In this document: positions 26,180 to 38,313 of the stretch, piece after piece | How positions within the stretch are numbered: position 1 is the stretch's first letter | Layout: each line of letters begins with the position of its first letter | Assembly (NCBI RefSeq): GCF_020509005.1 | Contig: NC_063019.1 | Location: 3,162,001-3,226,000, forward strand | DNA from: Fulvia fulva | Taxonomy: Eukaryota; Ascomycota; Dothideomycetes; Mycosphaerellales; Mycosphaerellaceae | DNA: 64,000 nucleotides | Direction: 5' to 3' | The notes under the pieces: generated by a model | Databases searched by the model: none | The model's input: only the letters and a program-made list of their open reading frames with translations | What the model was told of the DNA's origin: nothing | Program-made: the position numbers and the translations under genes

Positions 26180-26680
26180 ACAGCGTTGCGCTTTGCGGTC
26201 AGAGGAGCATGATCGGGAGAAGGGAGGAGTAGGCTCTTTGTTGACCGGATAGCTTGACCACTACCCTCGGCTTTCTGCAGTCGAACGAAACAGACCTCCC
26301 AAATGATAGTATACAAGCATCAGCATTGCAGGCGAACACGTGCGGTCGGTCTTAACGAGCAACACTGTGTAAGCAAAGAGAGCCTCAGTCGCTCAATCGT
26401 GTTGGACCAGGGCCTTCTAGGACGAAAGTCTCCAGCTTCAAACTTCTCGTGGTCACTCCTGCAATTGAACCCTTCTTTCCATACCCTAGGCTTCGACCAC
26501 TGCCACGTAAGACAATCTTGGCTAAGCAAGCATCATCCGTCATATCACCGAAGCTATGTCGCCCCGATGTTCGAACAAAACGCACGACACAGCGCAGAGA
26601 AGGGGACATCTTAACTGCTAGACAAACCTCAAAAGTGCAAAGATACACTGCTAAACGCTCAGCCATACCAAGCAACAACA
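26180..26680. other. Intergenic region
   Basis: 3' flank of the secreted-protein gene and 5' flank of the next. Overlapping short frames on both strands have no recognisable features. Confidence 0.45.
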
Positions 26681-27214
26681 ATGTCTCTGATAAAGCAATC
26701 TAAGATCACGAACGACCAAGCACCGCGCAATTTCTATCGGGTGACGGACGACAGCAGTTACGTTCAGATCGATGAGTGCGGCAACTTTGCTACAGGATGC
26801 ACACCATTCTACCACCTGTCCTACATTATCAACGGCAAGAACCTCAACCTTCACCTCGACTGGCGCTACAGGTTTGACAATGAGGACCCCAACGACTGTC
26901 CAATGTTCATATCCATGACCGACAGCCGTAAGTGGGCACAGGAAGAAACAGAGCGACGCCTGGCAAGAGGTTGCACGAATGTTCGACTGTATCGAATCAA
27001 TTCCTCTAGCTATGCTCTGTCTCACAAAGATCTAGGACCGTCTTACCCCGAAATATCACTCCTTCGATGAATCGGTGGTAGGCCAGCAATCTTCTCGCCT
27101 CGTGCCGCCAGTGAAGCTCTAGGCATGAGCTGGAATAATCTGTTGAGGAGCCCTCGAGAACGGTTCGCGATGCACTGGATTCCAGCTTCATGTATCGAAC
27201 GTACTTATTACTAG
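26681..27214 (+). pseudogene. Uncharacterised fungal RVTD-domain protein, copy 1 (TGA-interrupted)
   Basis: From the ATG at 26,681 (CAACA upstream) the frame gives 129 residues and a TGA at 27,068-27,070. The same frame then stays open to 27,214 and carries a segment (EALG...RFAMHWIP) conserved in the downstream copy. Without the stop the protein would be 177 codons. Shared landmarks are FYRVTD near the start, HLDWRYRF, PMFISMTD and RRLARGCTNVRLYRI. The pattern recalls the fungal domain catalogued as DUF7587, by memory only. The TGA follows CGA and could come from CGA or TGG by a single transition. A natural shorter protein ending at 27,070 is the alternative. No function is known. Confidence 0.55.
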
Positions 27215-27333
27215 TAGAAAAGCCCGAAGCAAGTATCGCGATGACTTTGCCTTAGGTCAGCTCTTCAGATGACTGTCCCAGCGACCCAACCAAGCAACAA
27301 TAAAGCCAAAATTCATATGACCAACCAACATCC

Positions 27334-28234
27334 ATGCCAATATCAGGGAAGACTTCATCACTAGACGCCTGCCTCATCTCCAACGCACATCAATCGCCCA
27401 GCGTCTCCGGCTCCCCAATGGGTTCTCACATCAAGCTCTTCGCCCTCCCTCGCCCTTCTCTCCAACACCTACACGACTACTCCGCCACCAGCGAACGGCG
27501 AGCCTCTCAAGCCCTCATTCGACCAACTACAGTCGTCATCGAAGGGATAGGCACATTCCGCGTCCGGCCTCCACGCAACAGCGTGGCAACGGTCTCACCA
27601 CCCTCAGTCCTCCACAAAATCAGCACCTGAGGCAAAGACCCAACCGACGATCATTCTAACCCCAACAGCGAAACGACTCCAAAGCCCCCGACGCACTACT
27701 TCCCCGAAGGCCTCGAGAAACCCTCCCTCTTCTAGCGCGTCACGGACTCCACCTCCCTAACCCGCATCGACCCCTCCGGCAACTTCGACACAAACTGCCA
27801 ACTCTGGGGCCACTGGTCCTTCTGGACCTCTATCATGAATGGTCCCAACCATTCCTCCCAAATCGACTGGTACCACCGCTTCACGCCCACCACGCTCGAC
27901 GGCCAAGGCGACGATCCGCCCCTGTTCGTCTCCCTTACAGCGGACTGTGGCTGGGCCTACGATGAGTTTGATCGAAGAGCAAGGAGGCGGAGGGATCAGG
28001 TGAGGATCAATGTTATCGATACGAGTGATTTTGAGTGCGAGGTTGTGTTTTTGGAGAATGGGGAGAGGTTGCCGGTGTTGAGGGAGAGGGAGACGGGGTG
28101 TACGATTTTTAGTTAGTGAGGCGGCGAGTAAGGCGGTGGGGTGGGAGCATCAGTATGGGAATAGTAGGGAGTGGTTTGCGATTCGGTGGATTCCAGGGAG
28201 GTTTATTTTGCCCGAGGTTTGGAGTAGTGACTGA
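27334..28234 (+). pseudogene. Uncharacterised fungal RVTD-domain protein, copy 2 (degenerate)
   Basis: A tandem relative of the preceding gene. One frame runs from an ATG at 27,334 through a TGA at 27,628 and a TAG at 27,733 to a final stop at 28,114. It contains RVTDSTSLTRIDPSGNF, QIDWYHRF, PLFVSLTAD and RRARRRRDQVRINVID, which align with copy 1. The conserved C-terminal segment (EAASKAVGW...WFAIRWIP) then follows in a frame shifted by one base up to 28,234. The TAG sits where copy 1 has Tyr in FYRVTD. Two in-frame stops plus a frameshift indicate a pseudogene. An intron ending at the TAG (CTCTTCTAG) could remove both stops, but no strong donor was found and it would not cure the frameshift. 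Confidence 0.7.
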
Positions 28235-28538
28235 TTCTGTGGGAACGTACGGTGCAGTGAGGCGATGATTTGAGGTATCAAAGGTTGCAAGACACCATGG
28301 TTCATGCAAGGACGGCAAATGAAAGAAATATCTGATCATTGGGACAGGACGGGCCGAGAAAAGCTGCTTCATATGTCGCTGGTCGACTTGTCATTTCTTG
28401 TTCTTTACTGGCGTTGTCAATGGTATCATGGCTCTTTACCTGGCCTTCTTGATCCATACGCATGGCTTCATCTCACTCGTGCCTTTCTCGGCTACGACAA
28501 TGGGCATCCTTCCGACCTCTCATCTTCTGATACTGTAT

Positions 28539-29006
28539 CTACTTTGGTCCGAATGAGCCCTTCTTCGCAAGCTCAGCCTCCTCCTCTTCTCTCAGCTCCT
28601 GGTCGATCTTGGCACCCTTCGATGGCTCGTTGCCGTGGTTGATGGCCTGGTAGAGAAAGTCAGCATATGTTGCAACGATTTTCCTCACATGTTGACTTAC
28701 CGGTAGTGTGGCGTCCTGCTTGCGAGCACGGTCCTCCGCTGACTTTGGCTCATCCTTCTCCTGCTCACGCTTCGCTTCACGTTCAAGCTTGTTGGCGATT
28801 GTGCGCTCGTCCTTGGGGTCGTTGGCCAAGTGGGAGTTCTCCTTGCCCTCGTGAAAGCGGTCGGCGTCTTGCTGCTCGCTCTTGGATGGGTTGCGCTGAA
28901 GGCGTTGTCAGTACCTGCTTTGGCAAGAACAGGGGTACTGGGCATAGCATACCTGATCGCCTGCCTCGTACACCTGGCTGTTGCCAACGTTGCTGGTTCC
29001 TGACAT
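28539..29006 (-). CDS. Small hydrophilic stress-type protein
   Basis: Three exons on the minus strand, 29,006-28,953, 28,895-28,701 and 28,646-28,539, with GT-AG introns of 57 and 54 bp; 118 residues. It is almost entirely charged and polar (Lys, Glu, Asp, Asn, Gln), has no cysteine, signal peptide or membrane segment, and contains alternating basic/acidic helices (ANKLEREAKREQEKDEPK) and a C-terminal HGNEPSKGAKID...EEEEAELAKKG motif. Such composition is typical of hydrophilins or LEA-like proteins made during desiccation or conidiation. The function is inferred from composition only. Intron phases and the clean three-exon reading give good confidence that the gene is real. Confidence 0.82.
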
Positions 29007-29562
29007 GTTTGCTGTTGATTTGTGTGACTGTTGGAATTGGTTTTGAGTGGAAGCTGTAATTGGATCTGGTGGAGAGTGCTGTTGTCTGTGGTATAAGTGA
29101 GCAAGAGAGAATTCTTGTGACACACGAGCACCAATATACTGAAGGTGGGCTGTCTTAATGTATATACGTCATAACGATGATTTCATGCAGGTCCAAGCGT
29201 GACCCACTTCGGCCTTTTTTCGCGACATCAACCATGAATTGACGATTCGCGATACTGCATCATCATCGGGGCTGGAAGACAGTTCTGAAAGGTAGGATGA
29301 CAACATCGATGGGTACGATGAACAACAAAGCTCTTTTGACGCTTCCGATCCATCAACATGGACTTACCCAGCTGCGGGACATGAGCTGGAATCATTCGGC
29401 CATGGCTCGTCTCAGGAAGATGTTCTTCGAACAGTTCGTAAGCAGTTGTATTGTATCTGGGGTATCATCGCGCATCTAAGTCATTTCTCTACCAAAACGC
29501 CAATGTCTAAGCCGCTGAAAGACTGTCGCCCATAACGCAAAGCACTATTGGTCTCGAGTGGC
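29007..29562. other. Intergenic region
   Basis: Upstream region of the hydrophilin gene and 3' flank of GMP synthase. Nothing recognisable. Confidence 0.5.
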
Positions 29563-31191
29563 CTACTCCAGCTCGATCGTAGCAGGAGGCTTACTTGTCG
29601 TCTCGTAGACTACACGAGCGACACCAGCAACCTCGTTGGCAATCTTGTCGGCGACATCGCAGAACCAGTCCATTGGAGCACCTCGGAACACGTTGGCGGT
29701 CATGAAGTCTGTGGTCTGCACGGCGCGCAAGTGGATGATCTCTCCGTGTAGACGTTGATCACCTACCACAGCGACAGACTTGACACCAAGAACGGCTGCG
29801 TACGCTTGGGAGATCTCTCTGTAGAACCCAGCCTTACGAATCTCACCAATCCAGATCTCGTCGGCTTCCTGAGCAATGCGAATGCGTTCTTTGGTGACTT
29901 CTCCGATGATGCGAATGGCAAGACCTGGACCTGGGAAGGGGTGTCTCCAGACGAGCTCATCAGGAATGCCGAGCTCTGTTCCGAGCTTGCGTACCTCATC
30001 CTTGAAGAGCTCTCGTAGTGGCTCGATGAGCTTAAGGTCCATCTTCTCTGGCAGACCACCAACGTTGTGGTGAGTCTTGATCGTTGCGCTGGGTCCCTTG
30101 AACGAGATGGATTCGATCACATCTGGATACAGTGTGCCCTGGAGGAACCATTCGATCTTGCCGGCTCGGTCAGTGTTCTCTGCCGCTGCCGCAATCTCCT
30201 TCGCCCGCTGTTGAAAGAGGTCGATGAACGTGTTGCCAATGATCTTTCGCTTCTTCTCAGGGTCTGAGACGCCTGCCAAACGACCAAGGAACAAGTCGCT
30301 GGCATCCACAACCTCGAGGTTGACGCCAAGTCCTTCCTTCAGCGTCTTCTCAACTTTCTTGGCCTCGTCCATGCGCAGGCATCCATTGTCGACCATGATT
30401 GCATGGAATCGGTCACCAATGGCTGCTTGCATGAGCTTTGCAGCAACCGATGAGTCAACACCACCAGACACAGCGCCAATCACCTGACCCTTGTCACCCA
30501 CCAATCCTCGAATACGTGCAATCTCTTGATCTTTGAAGTCGCCCATTGACCAGTCTTGCTTGACCTTGCAGATCTCGACCGCGAAGTTCTTGATCACTTG
30601 TGTACCTTTTGGCGTGTGAGTGACCTCTGGATGGAACTGAATGCCATAGTAAGGCTTGCTCTCGTGGGCGATTCCGGCGTACGGTGCACTCGAAGTGTAC
30701 GCAATGGTGACCCAGTTCTCGGGCAATTTGGAGAGCTTGTCGCCGTGTGACATGAACACCTCAAGACCCTCTTCCAGTCCATCGAACAGGTGATCTACGC
30801 CTCCTTTGTTGTACCTCTCCACCTTCAGCTGCGTCTTGCCATACTCTCTCTTCTCTCCAGCGGCAACATTCTTGCCAAAGTGCCAAGCGATCTCTTGCAA
30901 CCCGTAGCATATCCCAAGGATTGGAACATCTAGCTTGAAGATATCGGCATCGACGTGAGGCGCATCGTCGGCGTAGACAGAGTATGGACCACCGGATAAG
31001 ATAATACCCTTAGGCTTCCAAGCCAGCTCTGAGACCTTCTGGGTACATGGCAGCATTTCCGAGTAAATGTTCATGTCGCGTAGCCTCCTCGTGATCAAAT
31101 GAGTGTATTGTGACCCGAAGTCGAGAACAAGGATTGTATCGAACTTGGTGTGCGGCGGTGCCACACCGTTGATCTCTCCATTGGCGGCCAT
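29563..31191 (-). CDS. GUA1: GMP synthase (glutamine-hydrolysing)
   Basis: This enzyme converts XMP to GMP using ATP and glutamine in the last step of de novo GMP synthesis, in the cytosol. Single exon, 542 residues, the usual fungal length. The N-terminal class I glutamine amidotransferase domain has [11 protein letters not shown], the oxyanion strand GGPYSVY, nucleophile Cys in GICYGLQ and His/Glu in GIQFHPEV. The ATP-pyrophosphatase domain has the P-loop [10 protein letters not shown]. The C-terminal dimerisation domain has [12 protein letters not shown] and ends in [12 protein letters not shown], the conserved C-terminus. The start is the ATG at 31,191 (MAANGEING). The frame extends 22 codons further upstream but without another ATG. 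Confidence 0.97.
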   Translation of the reverse strand: MAANGEINGVAPPHTKFDTILVLDFGSQYTHLITRRLRDMNIYSEMLPCTQKVSELAWKPKGIILSGGPYSVYADDAPHVDADIFKLDVPILGICYGLQEIAWHFGKNVAAGEKREYGKTQLKVERYNKGGVDHLFDGLEEGLEVFMSHGDKLSKLPENWVTIAYTSSAPYAGIAHESKPYYGIQFHPEVTHTPKGTQVIKNFAVEICKVKQDWSMGDFKDQEIARIRGLVGDKGQVIGAVSGGVDSSVAAKLMQAAIGDRFHAIMVDNGCLRMDEAKKVEKTLKEGLGVNLEVVDASDLFLGRLAGVSDPEKKRKIIGNTFIDLFQQRAKEIAAAAENTDRAGKIEWFLQGTLYPDVIESISFKGPSATIKTHHNVGGLPEKMDLKLIEPLRELFKDEVRKLGTELGIPDELVWRHPFPGPGLAIRIIGEVTKERIRIAQEADEIWIGEIRKAGFYREISQAYAAVLGVKSVAVVGDQRLHGEIIHLRAVQTTDFMTANVFRGAPMDWFCDVADKIANEVAGVARVVYETTSKPPATIELE

Positions 31192-31554
31192 GTTGCTATG
31201 GTATGGACGGTGTATCACGCTTGAGATTGTGGTGCACAAAGAGCGAGACCGAGTCAACGGAAAAGATTTTGGCGGGGTTCAATCTTCAGACGCGACGCGA
31301 AAGTGACGCGAAGACAGTCAGCAGCCTTGGCGGTATTACGCTTTGTCCGCGATGTTTCTCCGGAGATCATAAGTGAAATGGTGCAGCACTTACTTTTGCT
31401 TCGAACAGACACATTTTTATCTCGTCATCACGCACATTGAACTTAAGATATCTGAAAGATCGAATCTCCCGGAGCATGATACCGTATCCCCAGATGTGGT
31501 CATAATCAAGAGCCAAAACTGCCTCGTCTGCAACATCTATTCCATTCGATGTCA
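31192..31554. other. Intergenic region
   Basis: 5' flank of GUA1 and 3' flank of the next minus-strand gene. No element recognised. Confidence 0.5.
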
Positions 31555-32589
31555 CTACTTCGTTTCGCCAAACCACGCAGCAGCTAATCGACAATTCATG
31601 CAGCTTTCACACTCGAGAACGTCGCAATATGCAATCCTCCACCGCACAAGGTGCTTATCGTAGAAGGTGTTATAGAACCTGGGATTCGGGTACACGCTTC
31701 CAGGACCGCAAAGCTCTTCAAGCGCAAGCAACTTTTCCTTGCGGAAAGCTGCTATCCACCAGGCAGAATCTGCCATTATGCGGGCATCAAAGGCTGTTGG
31801 ATACACGCTTTTGAATGTTGTTAGGAGTGCCACGAGCTGATTGAACTCTTCTTCATCCAGGAATGGCCTGATCGATTGCCGGCGCGGCTCGTTGAATTGG
31901 AGGCGGACGTTGACTGTCCTCATGGTGCTCGGAAAGACCGCGAAGAGCTTTTGCAACATGGCTATCATCTTGCCAAGATTCTGTGGTTTCTTTGCCCAGA
32001 TTGAGATTCGGACATGCTGTGCCCGCCGCAGGAACTCGCAGCTCGGAATTGTCCCCATGAGCTCACAACGAGGCGCCGTCCACATTGATTCTGGAACCTG
32101 CCCGAAACCCCAGAACGCAGCCCCGGGGCATGGCGACCATGGATGCTTATCGTACGGAAATTCTCGCTTCACCTCCCGCGACAGCAGGCTCGCCACTCGT
32201 GTGTTCTCCTCGTCCCAGCTCGATGCCCCTGCGGATCCTTTGAAATGCTTCCGATACTTTTGACCATTGAAGATCATAAACTGTGTCTTACCATACAGAT
32301 ACTCCGAAGCGTCCCCGTATATCTTCCGACAAGTCCTAAGGATCGCGGCACGATCGTGCATAGGTTCAGCAAGACGGCGGTTCTGGTACGTTGGGTTCGT
32401 GACGAGGTCCTCGTTTTCGATCCAGACTCGGAGGCAACCCGTATAGTGAGGCGGCGGGACCAGCTCGTCTGGAGTGCACCCCATCCTGGGAAGACTTTGA
32501 ATGTAGGGCTCATCTTTGTCGAAGAGGTAGGAGTATATCTGCTCACGAAGCTCTTGTGGGAGGCGGAAGAATGGTAGTGTGGTGTTCAT
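31555..32589 (-). CDS. F-box-like (2EXR-type) protein
   Basis: Single exon, 344 residues from the ATG at 32,589. The N-terminus FFRLPQELREQIYSYLF is the short F-box-like helix pair that opens a large family of ascomycete proteins. It is followed by the usual AAILRTCRKIYGDASEYLYGKTQF segment. The rest is predicted globular, with a cysteine-rich tail (CDVLECESCMNC). Such proteins may act as substrate receptors of SCF ubiquitin ligases, but most are uncharacterised and no partner can be read from sequence. The frame continues 13 codons upstream without an ATG. Confidence 0.75.
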   Translation of the reverse strand: MNTTLPFFRLPQELREQIYSYLFDKDEPYIQSLPRMGCTPDELVPPPHYTGCLRVWIENEDLVTNPTYQNRRLAEPMHDRAAILRTCRKIYGDASEYLYGKTQFMIFNGQKYRKHFKGSAGASSWDEENTRVASLLSREVKREFPYDKHPWSPCPGAAFWGFGQVPESMWTAPRCELMGTIPSCEFLRRAQHVRISIWAKKPQNLGKMIAMLQKLFAVFPSTMRTVNVRLQFNEPRRQSIRPFLDEEEFNQLVALLTTFKSVYPTAFDARIMADSAWWIAAFRKEKLLALEELCGPGSVYPNPRFYNTFYDKHLVRWRIAYCDVLECESCMNCRLAAAWFGETK

Positions 32590-34597
32590 GATGCAGATTG
32601 AGGTAAGGTACGCTCGACAAACACTCAAAAGCAGCTGTCCAAGTGCGTCCTCGTCCTTCTAGTCTGATGATATACCTCGACAGAATGACACAGACTTGAC
32701 TCACAGACAATGAGATGTCGTCGAGAATAGGCTACATGCCGTGAGACCCGTCAAACATGAAGTCTAATCACGACTATGCCGTCATCCAGCTGCGTTCTGT
32801 ACATGCACATGTATGCAAGATCCTTCTTCACCTTCGTACAGACAATGCCCTTCATGACAAACAGGGTCCCTGCAAACAGGACCAGATCAATTGAGAAGCA
32901 TGCTCTGCGTTTGGTCAAGTTCTTGGCAGAGCCATTGTATGGTTTGGGTCCTTTCCTCGTGAGCAGGCAACCAGGGAGAAATTCTTTGTGAAACGCTCGG
33001 AAGTGCTATGTGATTGCAGCGTTACAGCCCGAGTCGCGACTTCCCTGACGCGAAACAGACGCGACGGGCTTGGCGATGAAAAGCTGCACGGGCACTTCGA
33101 AGTCCCAGCATACCACTACAACATACATCCACCTCAGCTCAGTCACTGGCCAAGTGGCCTTCGACTGTTTCACTGCTGAGTACCTCAGTAGGACGATATC
33201 AAATCCTGTCGTTACCGCCTTGGACACCTTGGCCTCTTCCCAACGCACCGCTTTGTGCGCGTAAATACATGTCGTTCAGACTTCAGCCAAGATCAGCTCT
33301 ACACTACGGCACCAGATTCGTCTTCGGTCATTAGCCATCTCACTGGCTCGAGAGCAGTCCTACCCCAGCAGGGCAATGGTCCGTAAGCGCAAGCGAGACG
33401 CTTCTTCTACACCGCATCTACAGCAGCGGCACTGTCGGTGCCACTGGACATCGGCCAGGATGCACATAGATCTTGACGAAGTAGTACCTTTGGCGTGGCA
33501 CATCTGCAGTCTGGTGGCCAGGAATGCTGGTCGGGACTCACTGCTTGAAAGAAATCACTAGCCCATGGGAAGGCAATATGACCGTTTTGCAGGGAGCAGG
33601 CATTGGTTCTAGACGTCTTGGTGAATACTTTCACATGCTCATCACAGGCTTGGGTCGAGCTTTGCAGTTCAACACCGCGCAGACCAGTACGTATCCCGGG
33701 ACAAGTATAGCTCCCGCCAGGACACTGGCACATTGGGCTTGCTATTTCGGTAGGGCTGCAACGATCGGCCATTTCGGCTACATAGGACTCTCTTCTATGC
33801 CAATGCGAATGCACATCGACCGACAACCTCGATCATTCGGTTCGGCACAGACCTCGGATTGGCATATCCACCTCGGAGACAGATCTCGCGAAGGTCTAGT
33901 GTCGATTCGATTGAGGTGAGAAGGTTCGGCATTTGCTGGTCACAAGCCGCTCTTGGGCGTCGACCCAACTACAGCTCGAGCACAAGATCTTCCTCACAGC
34001 CAGTAAATGCCCTGGCCTGCAGTCACGTGGAGATTTGGTTGTATTATTCTACTGCCGAAGAGGATTCCTCTGCTGACTCGAGAAGGTTATGTTGCGGTCA
34101 AATGTGAGGCGCACATGCTGTTGAAGAAAAGTACAACCGTTATACACAAACATTGAGAAAGATCAACATCCTGTGCCTGGCGGGGTCCTAGGTTTAGGGG
34201 AACTGTCGCGATACGAGGCTAAGGTGCTTCCCGAGACCCGGATGCTGGCGACGTGCCGCGTCCGAACGTACACTATGCGTCCACTACGACACCTTCTGGT
34301 GCCTCATCGTCGGAAAGCTCCAAGCGAAGATCAGAATGGTCTTCCACTGGCCGATGCCATTCTCCAGTAGCCCGTCAATGCCTGAAGCGATCCCGTTCGA
34401 GGACATGACCCCGGTCTTCACGAACTGCCAATTGATATGATCTGCTCTCTGCAGGAAGTATTGCTCGAAAGACGACTCTGTGGGGACGATTCGACGAAGT
34501 ACCTCATGGGGCAAGGTGTCACAAGACAATGTATCTGTGTACCATCTCCTCCGCTTGCGATGGCGCGGACCCCGGGCCCATTTGTACCCACTGCACA
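32590..34597. other. Gene-poor 2-kb intergenic stretch
   Basis: Several open frames of 60-140 codons overlap on both strands (for example 33,407-33,826 minus and 33,524-33,919 plus). None shows a domain, signal peptide, credible intron or codon pattern, so I leave the stretch unannotated apart from the promoter of the rhodopsin-like gene at its right end. Confidence 0.5.
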
Positions 34598-35759
34598 ATG
34601 GCTTTAACGCCGGCTGGACGTGGACCTCAGGTCATGACCGTATACCTACTCTTTTTGAGCCTGTCGACAATTGCTACAGCATTCCGGGTCTATTGTAGAG
34701 CGGTCGTCATCAAGCTCTTTGGATGGGACGACTGGCTTGCAGTACTGGCATGGGTATGTATGGCCTCATGGTAGAACGATGTGGCATGCTGATCACGAAC
34801 AGGCATTCTTCACATGCTTCGCTGCATGCGCTGTCAAGGGCGTCTACCATGGCACTGGACAACATTCGTTGGACATACAGCCACCCTCAGAGATGGTACT
34901 CGGGCTCAAGGTAGGAGAGGGATGAAGCTCAAAGAAAGTGCACACTGGCTGATCAGCAGCAGTGGTGGTGGCTATGTGAACCGCTCTACGTCCTGTCAAA
35001 CATGGCCATCAAAGCGAGCATAGCATTGATGCTGCTGAGGCTGTTGGTTGATGTCACACAACGCACGATCCTCTTGGTGGTGCTCGCTGTGACCGAGCTG
35101 TATAGTGCAGCTTTCTTCTTGCTGTTCATCTTCCAGTGTTCGCCAGTGTCCTTCTTTTGGACACGGTTCGCAGGAGCTGAGGGTTTCTGCCTCAACACTT
35201 CAGCTGTCACTGGAGCGGTCTACGCCTACTCCGCTATCATGTGCGTAGCGGACTGGACGTTCTCGATCCTGCCATTCATCATTGTCTGGAACCTGGAACA
35301 GCTGCCCAAGCGAGAGAAAGCGATGGTCGGCGTGATCTTGGCTATGAGTGCTATGTAAGCGTATCTCGCTCATCGTCTTCGAGACTGACCCCTGCTAACA
35401 AGAATCTCAGTGCATCGATAGCCACGATCGCTCGCATCCCCTACATCCACACGCTAGCCAACCAGGATGACTTCCTCTACGTCACAACTGATGTCGCCAT
35501 ATGGTCCTGCACCGAGACCGGTCTCGCCATTACAGCGTGTTGCTGTGCCACACTGCGTCCTCTGTTCCGACATCTGCTCGATCAGGCGAGGACGAAATTC
35601 TCTTCCTCGCGTACGTCTGGTCGTGGTCTCAATCGAAGGACACGATCGTGGCAGCCCTTGCCTGCGCACAGAAGAGGGAGTGCCTCGGTCAGCACAGAAG
35701 CTATCCACCTATCACCTGATCTCAAGGGTGGGAAATCGGGCCAACAGTATAACAAATGA
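34598..35759 (+). CDS. Rhodopsin-like seven-TM protein (PTH11-related)
   Basis: Four exons: 34,598-34,753, 34,803-34,910, 34,963-35,354 and 35,411-35,759, with GT-AG introns of 49, 52 and 56 bp; 334 residues. Hydrophobic helices and motifs are those of the fungal rhodopsin-domain/PTH11-like integral membrane family: R-x-Y-C-R then FGWDDWLAVLAW after helix 1, FAACAVKGVYHGTGQH, WWWLCEPLYVLSNMAIKASIALMLLRL in helix 3, and CSPVSFFW with GFCLNTSAVTG in the extracellular loops. The C-tail is Arg/Ser-rich and probably cytosolic. Members include surface sensors involved in host or nutrient sensing, though most are uncharacterised. It is convergent with the next gene, whose stop is only about 45 bp away. 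Confidence 0.87.
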
Positions 35760-35804
35760 GACTATTTTGAAGAATAATATTAAGCGTCAGAGGCTCGCTT
35801 TGTA

Positions 35805-36677
35805 CTATGTATTGTTACGACTCCCTCCATTCCTACACGTCCGCATCTCTCTTTCCTTCTCTCCAAGCGATTGACCAAACATCGCTAATGTAAACGTCGT
35901 ACAGACCAAGAAGAATATAAACAACGCAGTATTGCCCGGCCACGGTCCTGTCCCGAATTGAACCTCCTGCACCATAGCGAAACCAAGGTATGCCGCAAGC
36001 GCGCCAAGGAACAAGGTTATAGAGATGCTCAGGAGCTCAAAGGGCGCCTGAAGCACCATATTCGCTGACAGCGAGCTTTCGCGGATGATGACTTCTCCAC
36101 CGTGGCCTCCATTCTCTACCGTGCGCCTTTGACCGTTCCAGAGCCAGAGACGCAGGCTCTCGGCATCTGTTGGCAGCGCGAGTGCTCGCTGCTGTATTAA
36201 GGCAAAGTAGACTGCCATCAGCGACAGCATGAGACTGACTGTAAACAGGCCGCGAACGGTCAGGTTCACTTCGCTTAGACTGTCAAGTGATAACATGGTA
36301 GCACAGACTGATGCTAGTAGAGACCCCTGAAAACGTCAGAAGCTATCTGAGTATACCTTGTGTTGCATACAATCACTCACCACCACCGTCGTCGTCGCTC
36401 CACTAGCAAGATGCAGTCTCCGGAACGCAAACACGCTCTCGTCATTTCCCTCATTGATCAATCGTTCCATCGCCTCTAGCTCCCCAACATCGAAGAACAG
36501 CCATAGCCGCCCGCGATAGGTCGGTCCGTACCGCTGTAATGCCTACTCGCTGGGCTCCGCGCGGAGTACCGCTAGCCCTTCGCTGAGATATCTGAAGACT
36601 AGTGGTACTCGACCCAGTACGCGTGCTGGGCTGCCGAGCATACTGAAGATCTCTTGTCCGAACTCAATGTCTGCCAT
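35805..36677 (-). pseudogene. Membrane protein gene with in-frame TAG
   Basis: Two exons, 36,677-36,381 and 36,326-35,805, with a 54-bp GT-AG intron, read as one continuous 272-residue frame except for a TAG at 36,545-36,543 (codon 45, EPSE-stop-ALQRYG). About 54 codons after the stop the intron and the whole second exon remain open. Exon 2 carries three or four hydrophobic helices (LFTVSLMLSLMAVYFALI, LLSISITLFLGALAAYLGF, TALFIFFLVCTTFTLAMF). I do not recognise the family. The stop could be a CAG-to-TAG mutation (CpA to TpA). Alternatively a 66-bp stretch (36,608-36,543) that begins GT and ends AG at the stop could be a 3n intron that removes it. Confidence 0.6.
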
Positions 36678-36964
36678 CGTTTGTGAGATGATTGTAGTTG
36701 ATCAGGCTGGCGTGGCTGGCGTGGGAATGCGGGTGTTCGGCGATACAGGTCCTACCCATGCTGTAGATCATCGCTTATGATTGTGGTACAGATTTGGCGA
36801 AGCCGATGTGGGATTGTGCTATGTAATGTGTTACGCGTGCATCACGGCAATGGCGCAAATACGATATTGGGAGGTCAGACGGTTTGATTGATACTTACTT
36901 ACCTTCTACAGTAGGGACCAGCTCTGTCTTGAAGGACTGAACTCATGGTCGATGTATTGGTACA

Positions 36965-38084
36965 TCACGAAGCTCTCTTCCGCTTACAAGGCACCATTTT
37001 CTGTTGGACCGTGATGGTCGTGATCGTGCTTGATGTCGTGGTAGTCGTTGTAGTGGAGACGACCTCGCCATGCGACTCAGCTCCGTGCTTGACGACATGC
37101 TCAGCCTGGACACTAGGCTTAGGTACCGTGTCAGCAGATCCATTGACGCTCGACTTGGCTGACGCCGCCATTGGAGTGACCTTCGGCTTGACCGCCTCAG
37201 TTTTGACCGCAGCATGATCATCGACAAGATCGGTGAGGTCGACTACGTCCTTCTTCCCAGGGAATATTGGCTCGGTCTTGATCCTGACGTGGTCGTCATC
37301 AGTGAGATCGAGGATCATGCGTTTCCTCTTGGGCTTGGGCTCGCCTCGGTCCTTTAGTGCATTCTCACGCTCCATGAGAGCCTCAAGACGGACAGCGTAG
37401 TCTCGCTCACGCTCGATCTGAGCATCCTCGCGCTCTCGAAGATTCTTTGCGTCTTCGGCAAGATTGTCAGACCACTCTCTGGCGATGGCAAGGGGGTCTC
37501 GCTCGGAGTCCATTTCATCTGGAGTATCGGGGTCGACTGCAGTGTTCGCGGAAGCTGCTGGCGGAAATTGAGTTGCAGTGGACGCCGCTGGGACACCTTC
37601 GTTTTTGACCGGCTGCGCGGGCCCAACGGTGCTGAGTTTCGAATTAGCGAAAAGGTCAACGAGTGCATCCAACGCCTCGTTGAACTCTTTCTCAGCCAAG
37701 GCTTGTGTCCGAAGCTTATATGCATGCTTCATGGGCAGGGTGATTACCTTGCGAGTCCTGCTCCTTCTGTTAGCTGGACATCTCCCTTGACATCTCTTCG
37801 GGGCACTGACCTTGGAGCTTTGATACCATACTGGCGACTGGGAATGCTTCCGTACTTTGCCGCGTCGAATACGCTCGAGTAGCACTGGCTTGACGGGACG
37901 GAGTGGATTGGGTGGAGGACCGATGATCTTTGCTTTGATCTTCGGCGACTCTGTCCAGAACCACCAGTCGTACGAGTCCTGGTCTGGGTGAGGTGGAAGA
38001 AGCATGATGTAATAGTCAGAGGTTCCTGTAGTCGTCTGTGGTTTGATCGGGTATGCTGAGATAGCTTTTCGATAGTTGACCTGC
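36965..38084 (-). CDS. Nuclear protein with SUMO-interaction motifs (5' end uncertain)
   Basis: About 370 residues of open frame. The upstream edge at 38,084 is a good splice acceptor (branch-like CTGAC, then TTGCAG), so a short first exon is probably missing from this call. If not, translation would start at an internal ATG near 38,005. The N-terminal part has a Trp-rich segment (DSYDWWFWTESPK). The middle is a charged coiled-coil-like stretch. Then come KPKRKR (likely nuclear signal), ILDLTDDD and VVDLTDLVDD, both good SUMO-interaction motifs, each followed by SUMO-conjugation consensus sites (IKTEP, VKTEA; also VKNEG earlier). The tail is Thr-rich and ends KRKR. A role in SUMO-dependent nuclear complexes is inferred from motifs alone. 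Confidence 0.65.
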
Positions 38085-38313
38085 AACTTTGCTATGTCAG
38101 TGAACCGATACCTCCTGCCATGGAATGCAGGGAGACATCTGCATATATGTGATTATGAATGCTTTGTCCATATGTACAATGGCCTTGTTTCGGTCTGTGG
38201 CTGGAGACAATAGCCATTCGGCGTAACAAAGAGCCATGCTTCTAACAGGCCACGGCGCTCTCACAGTGTGGCGCTAACAAAGACTCGCGCGCCCAGGTAG
38301 TCGGCCACGCAGA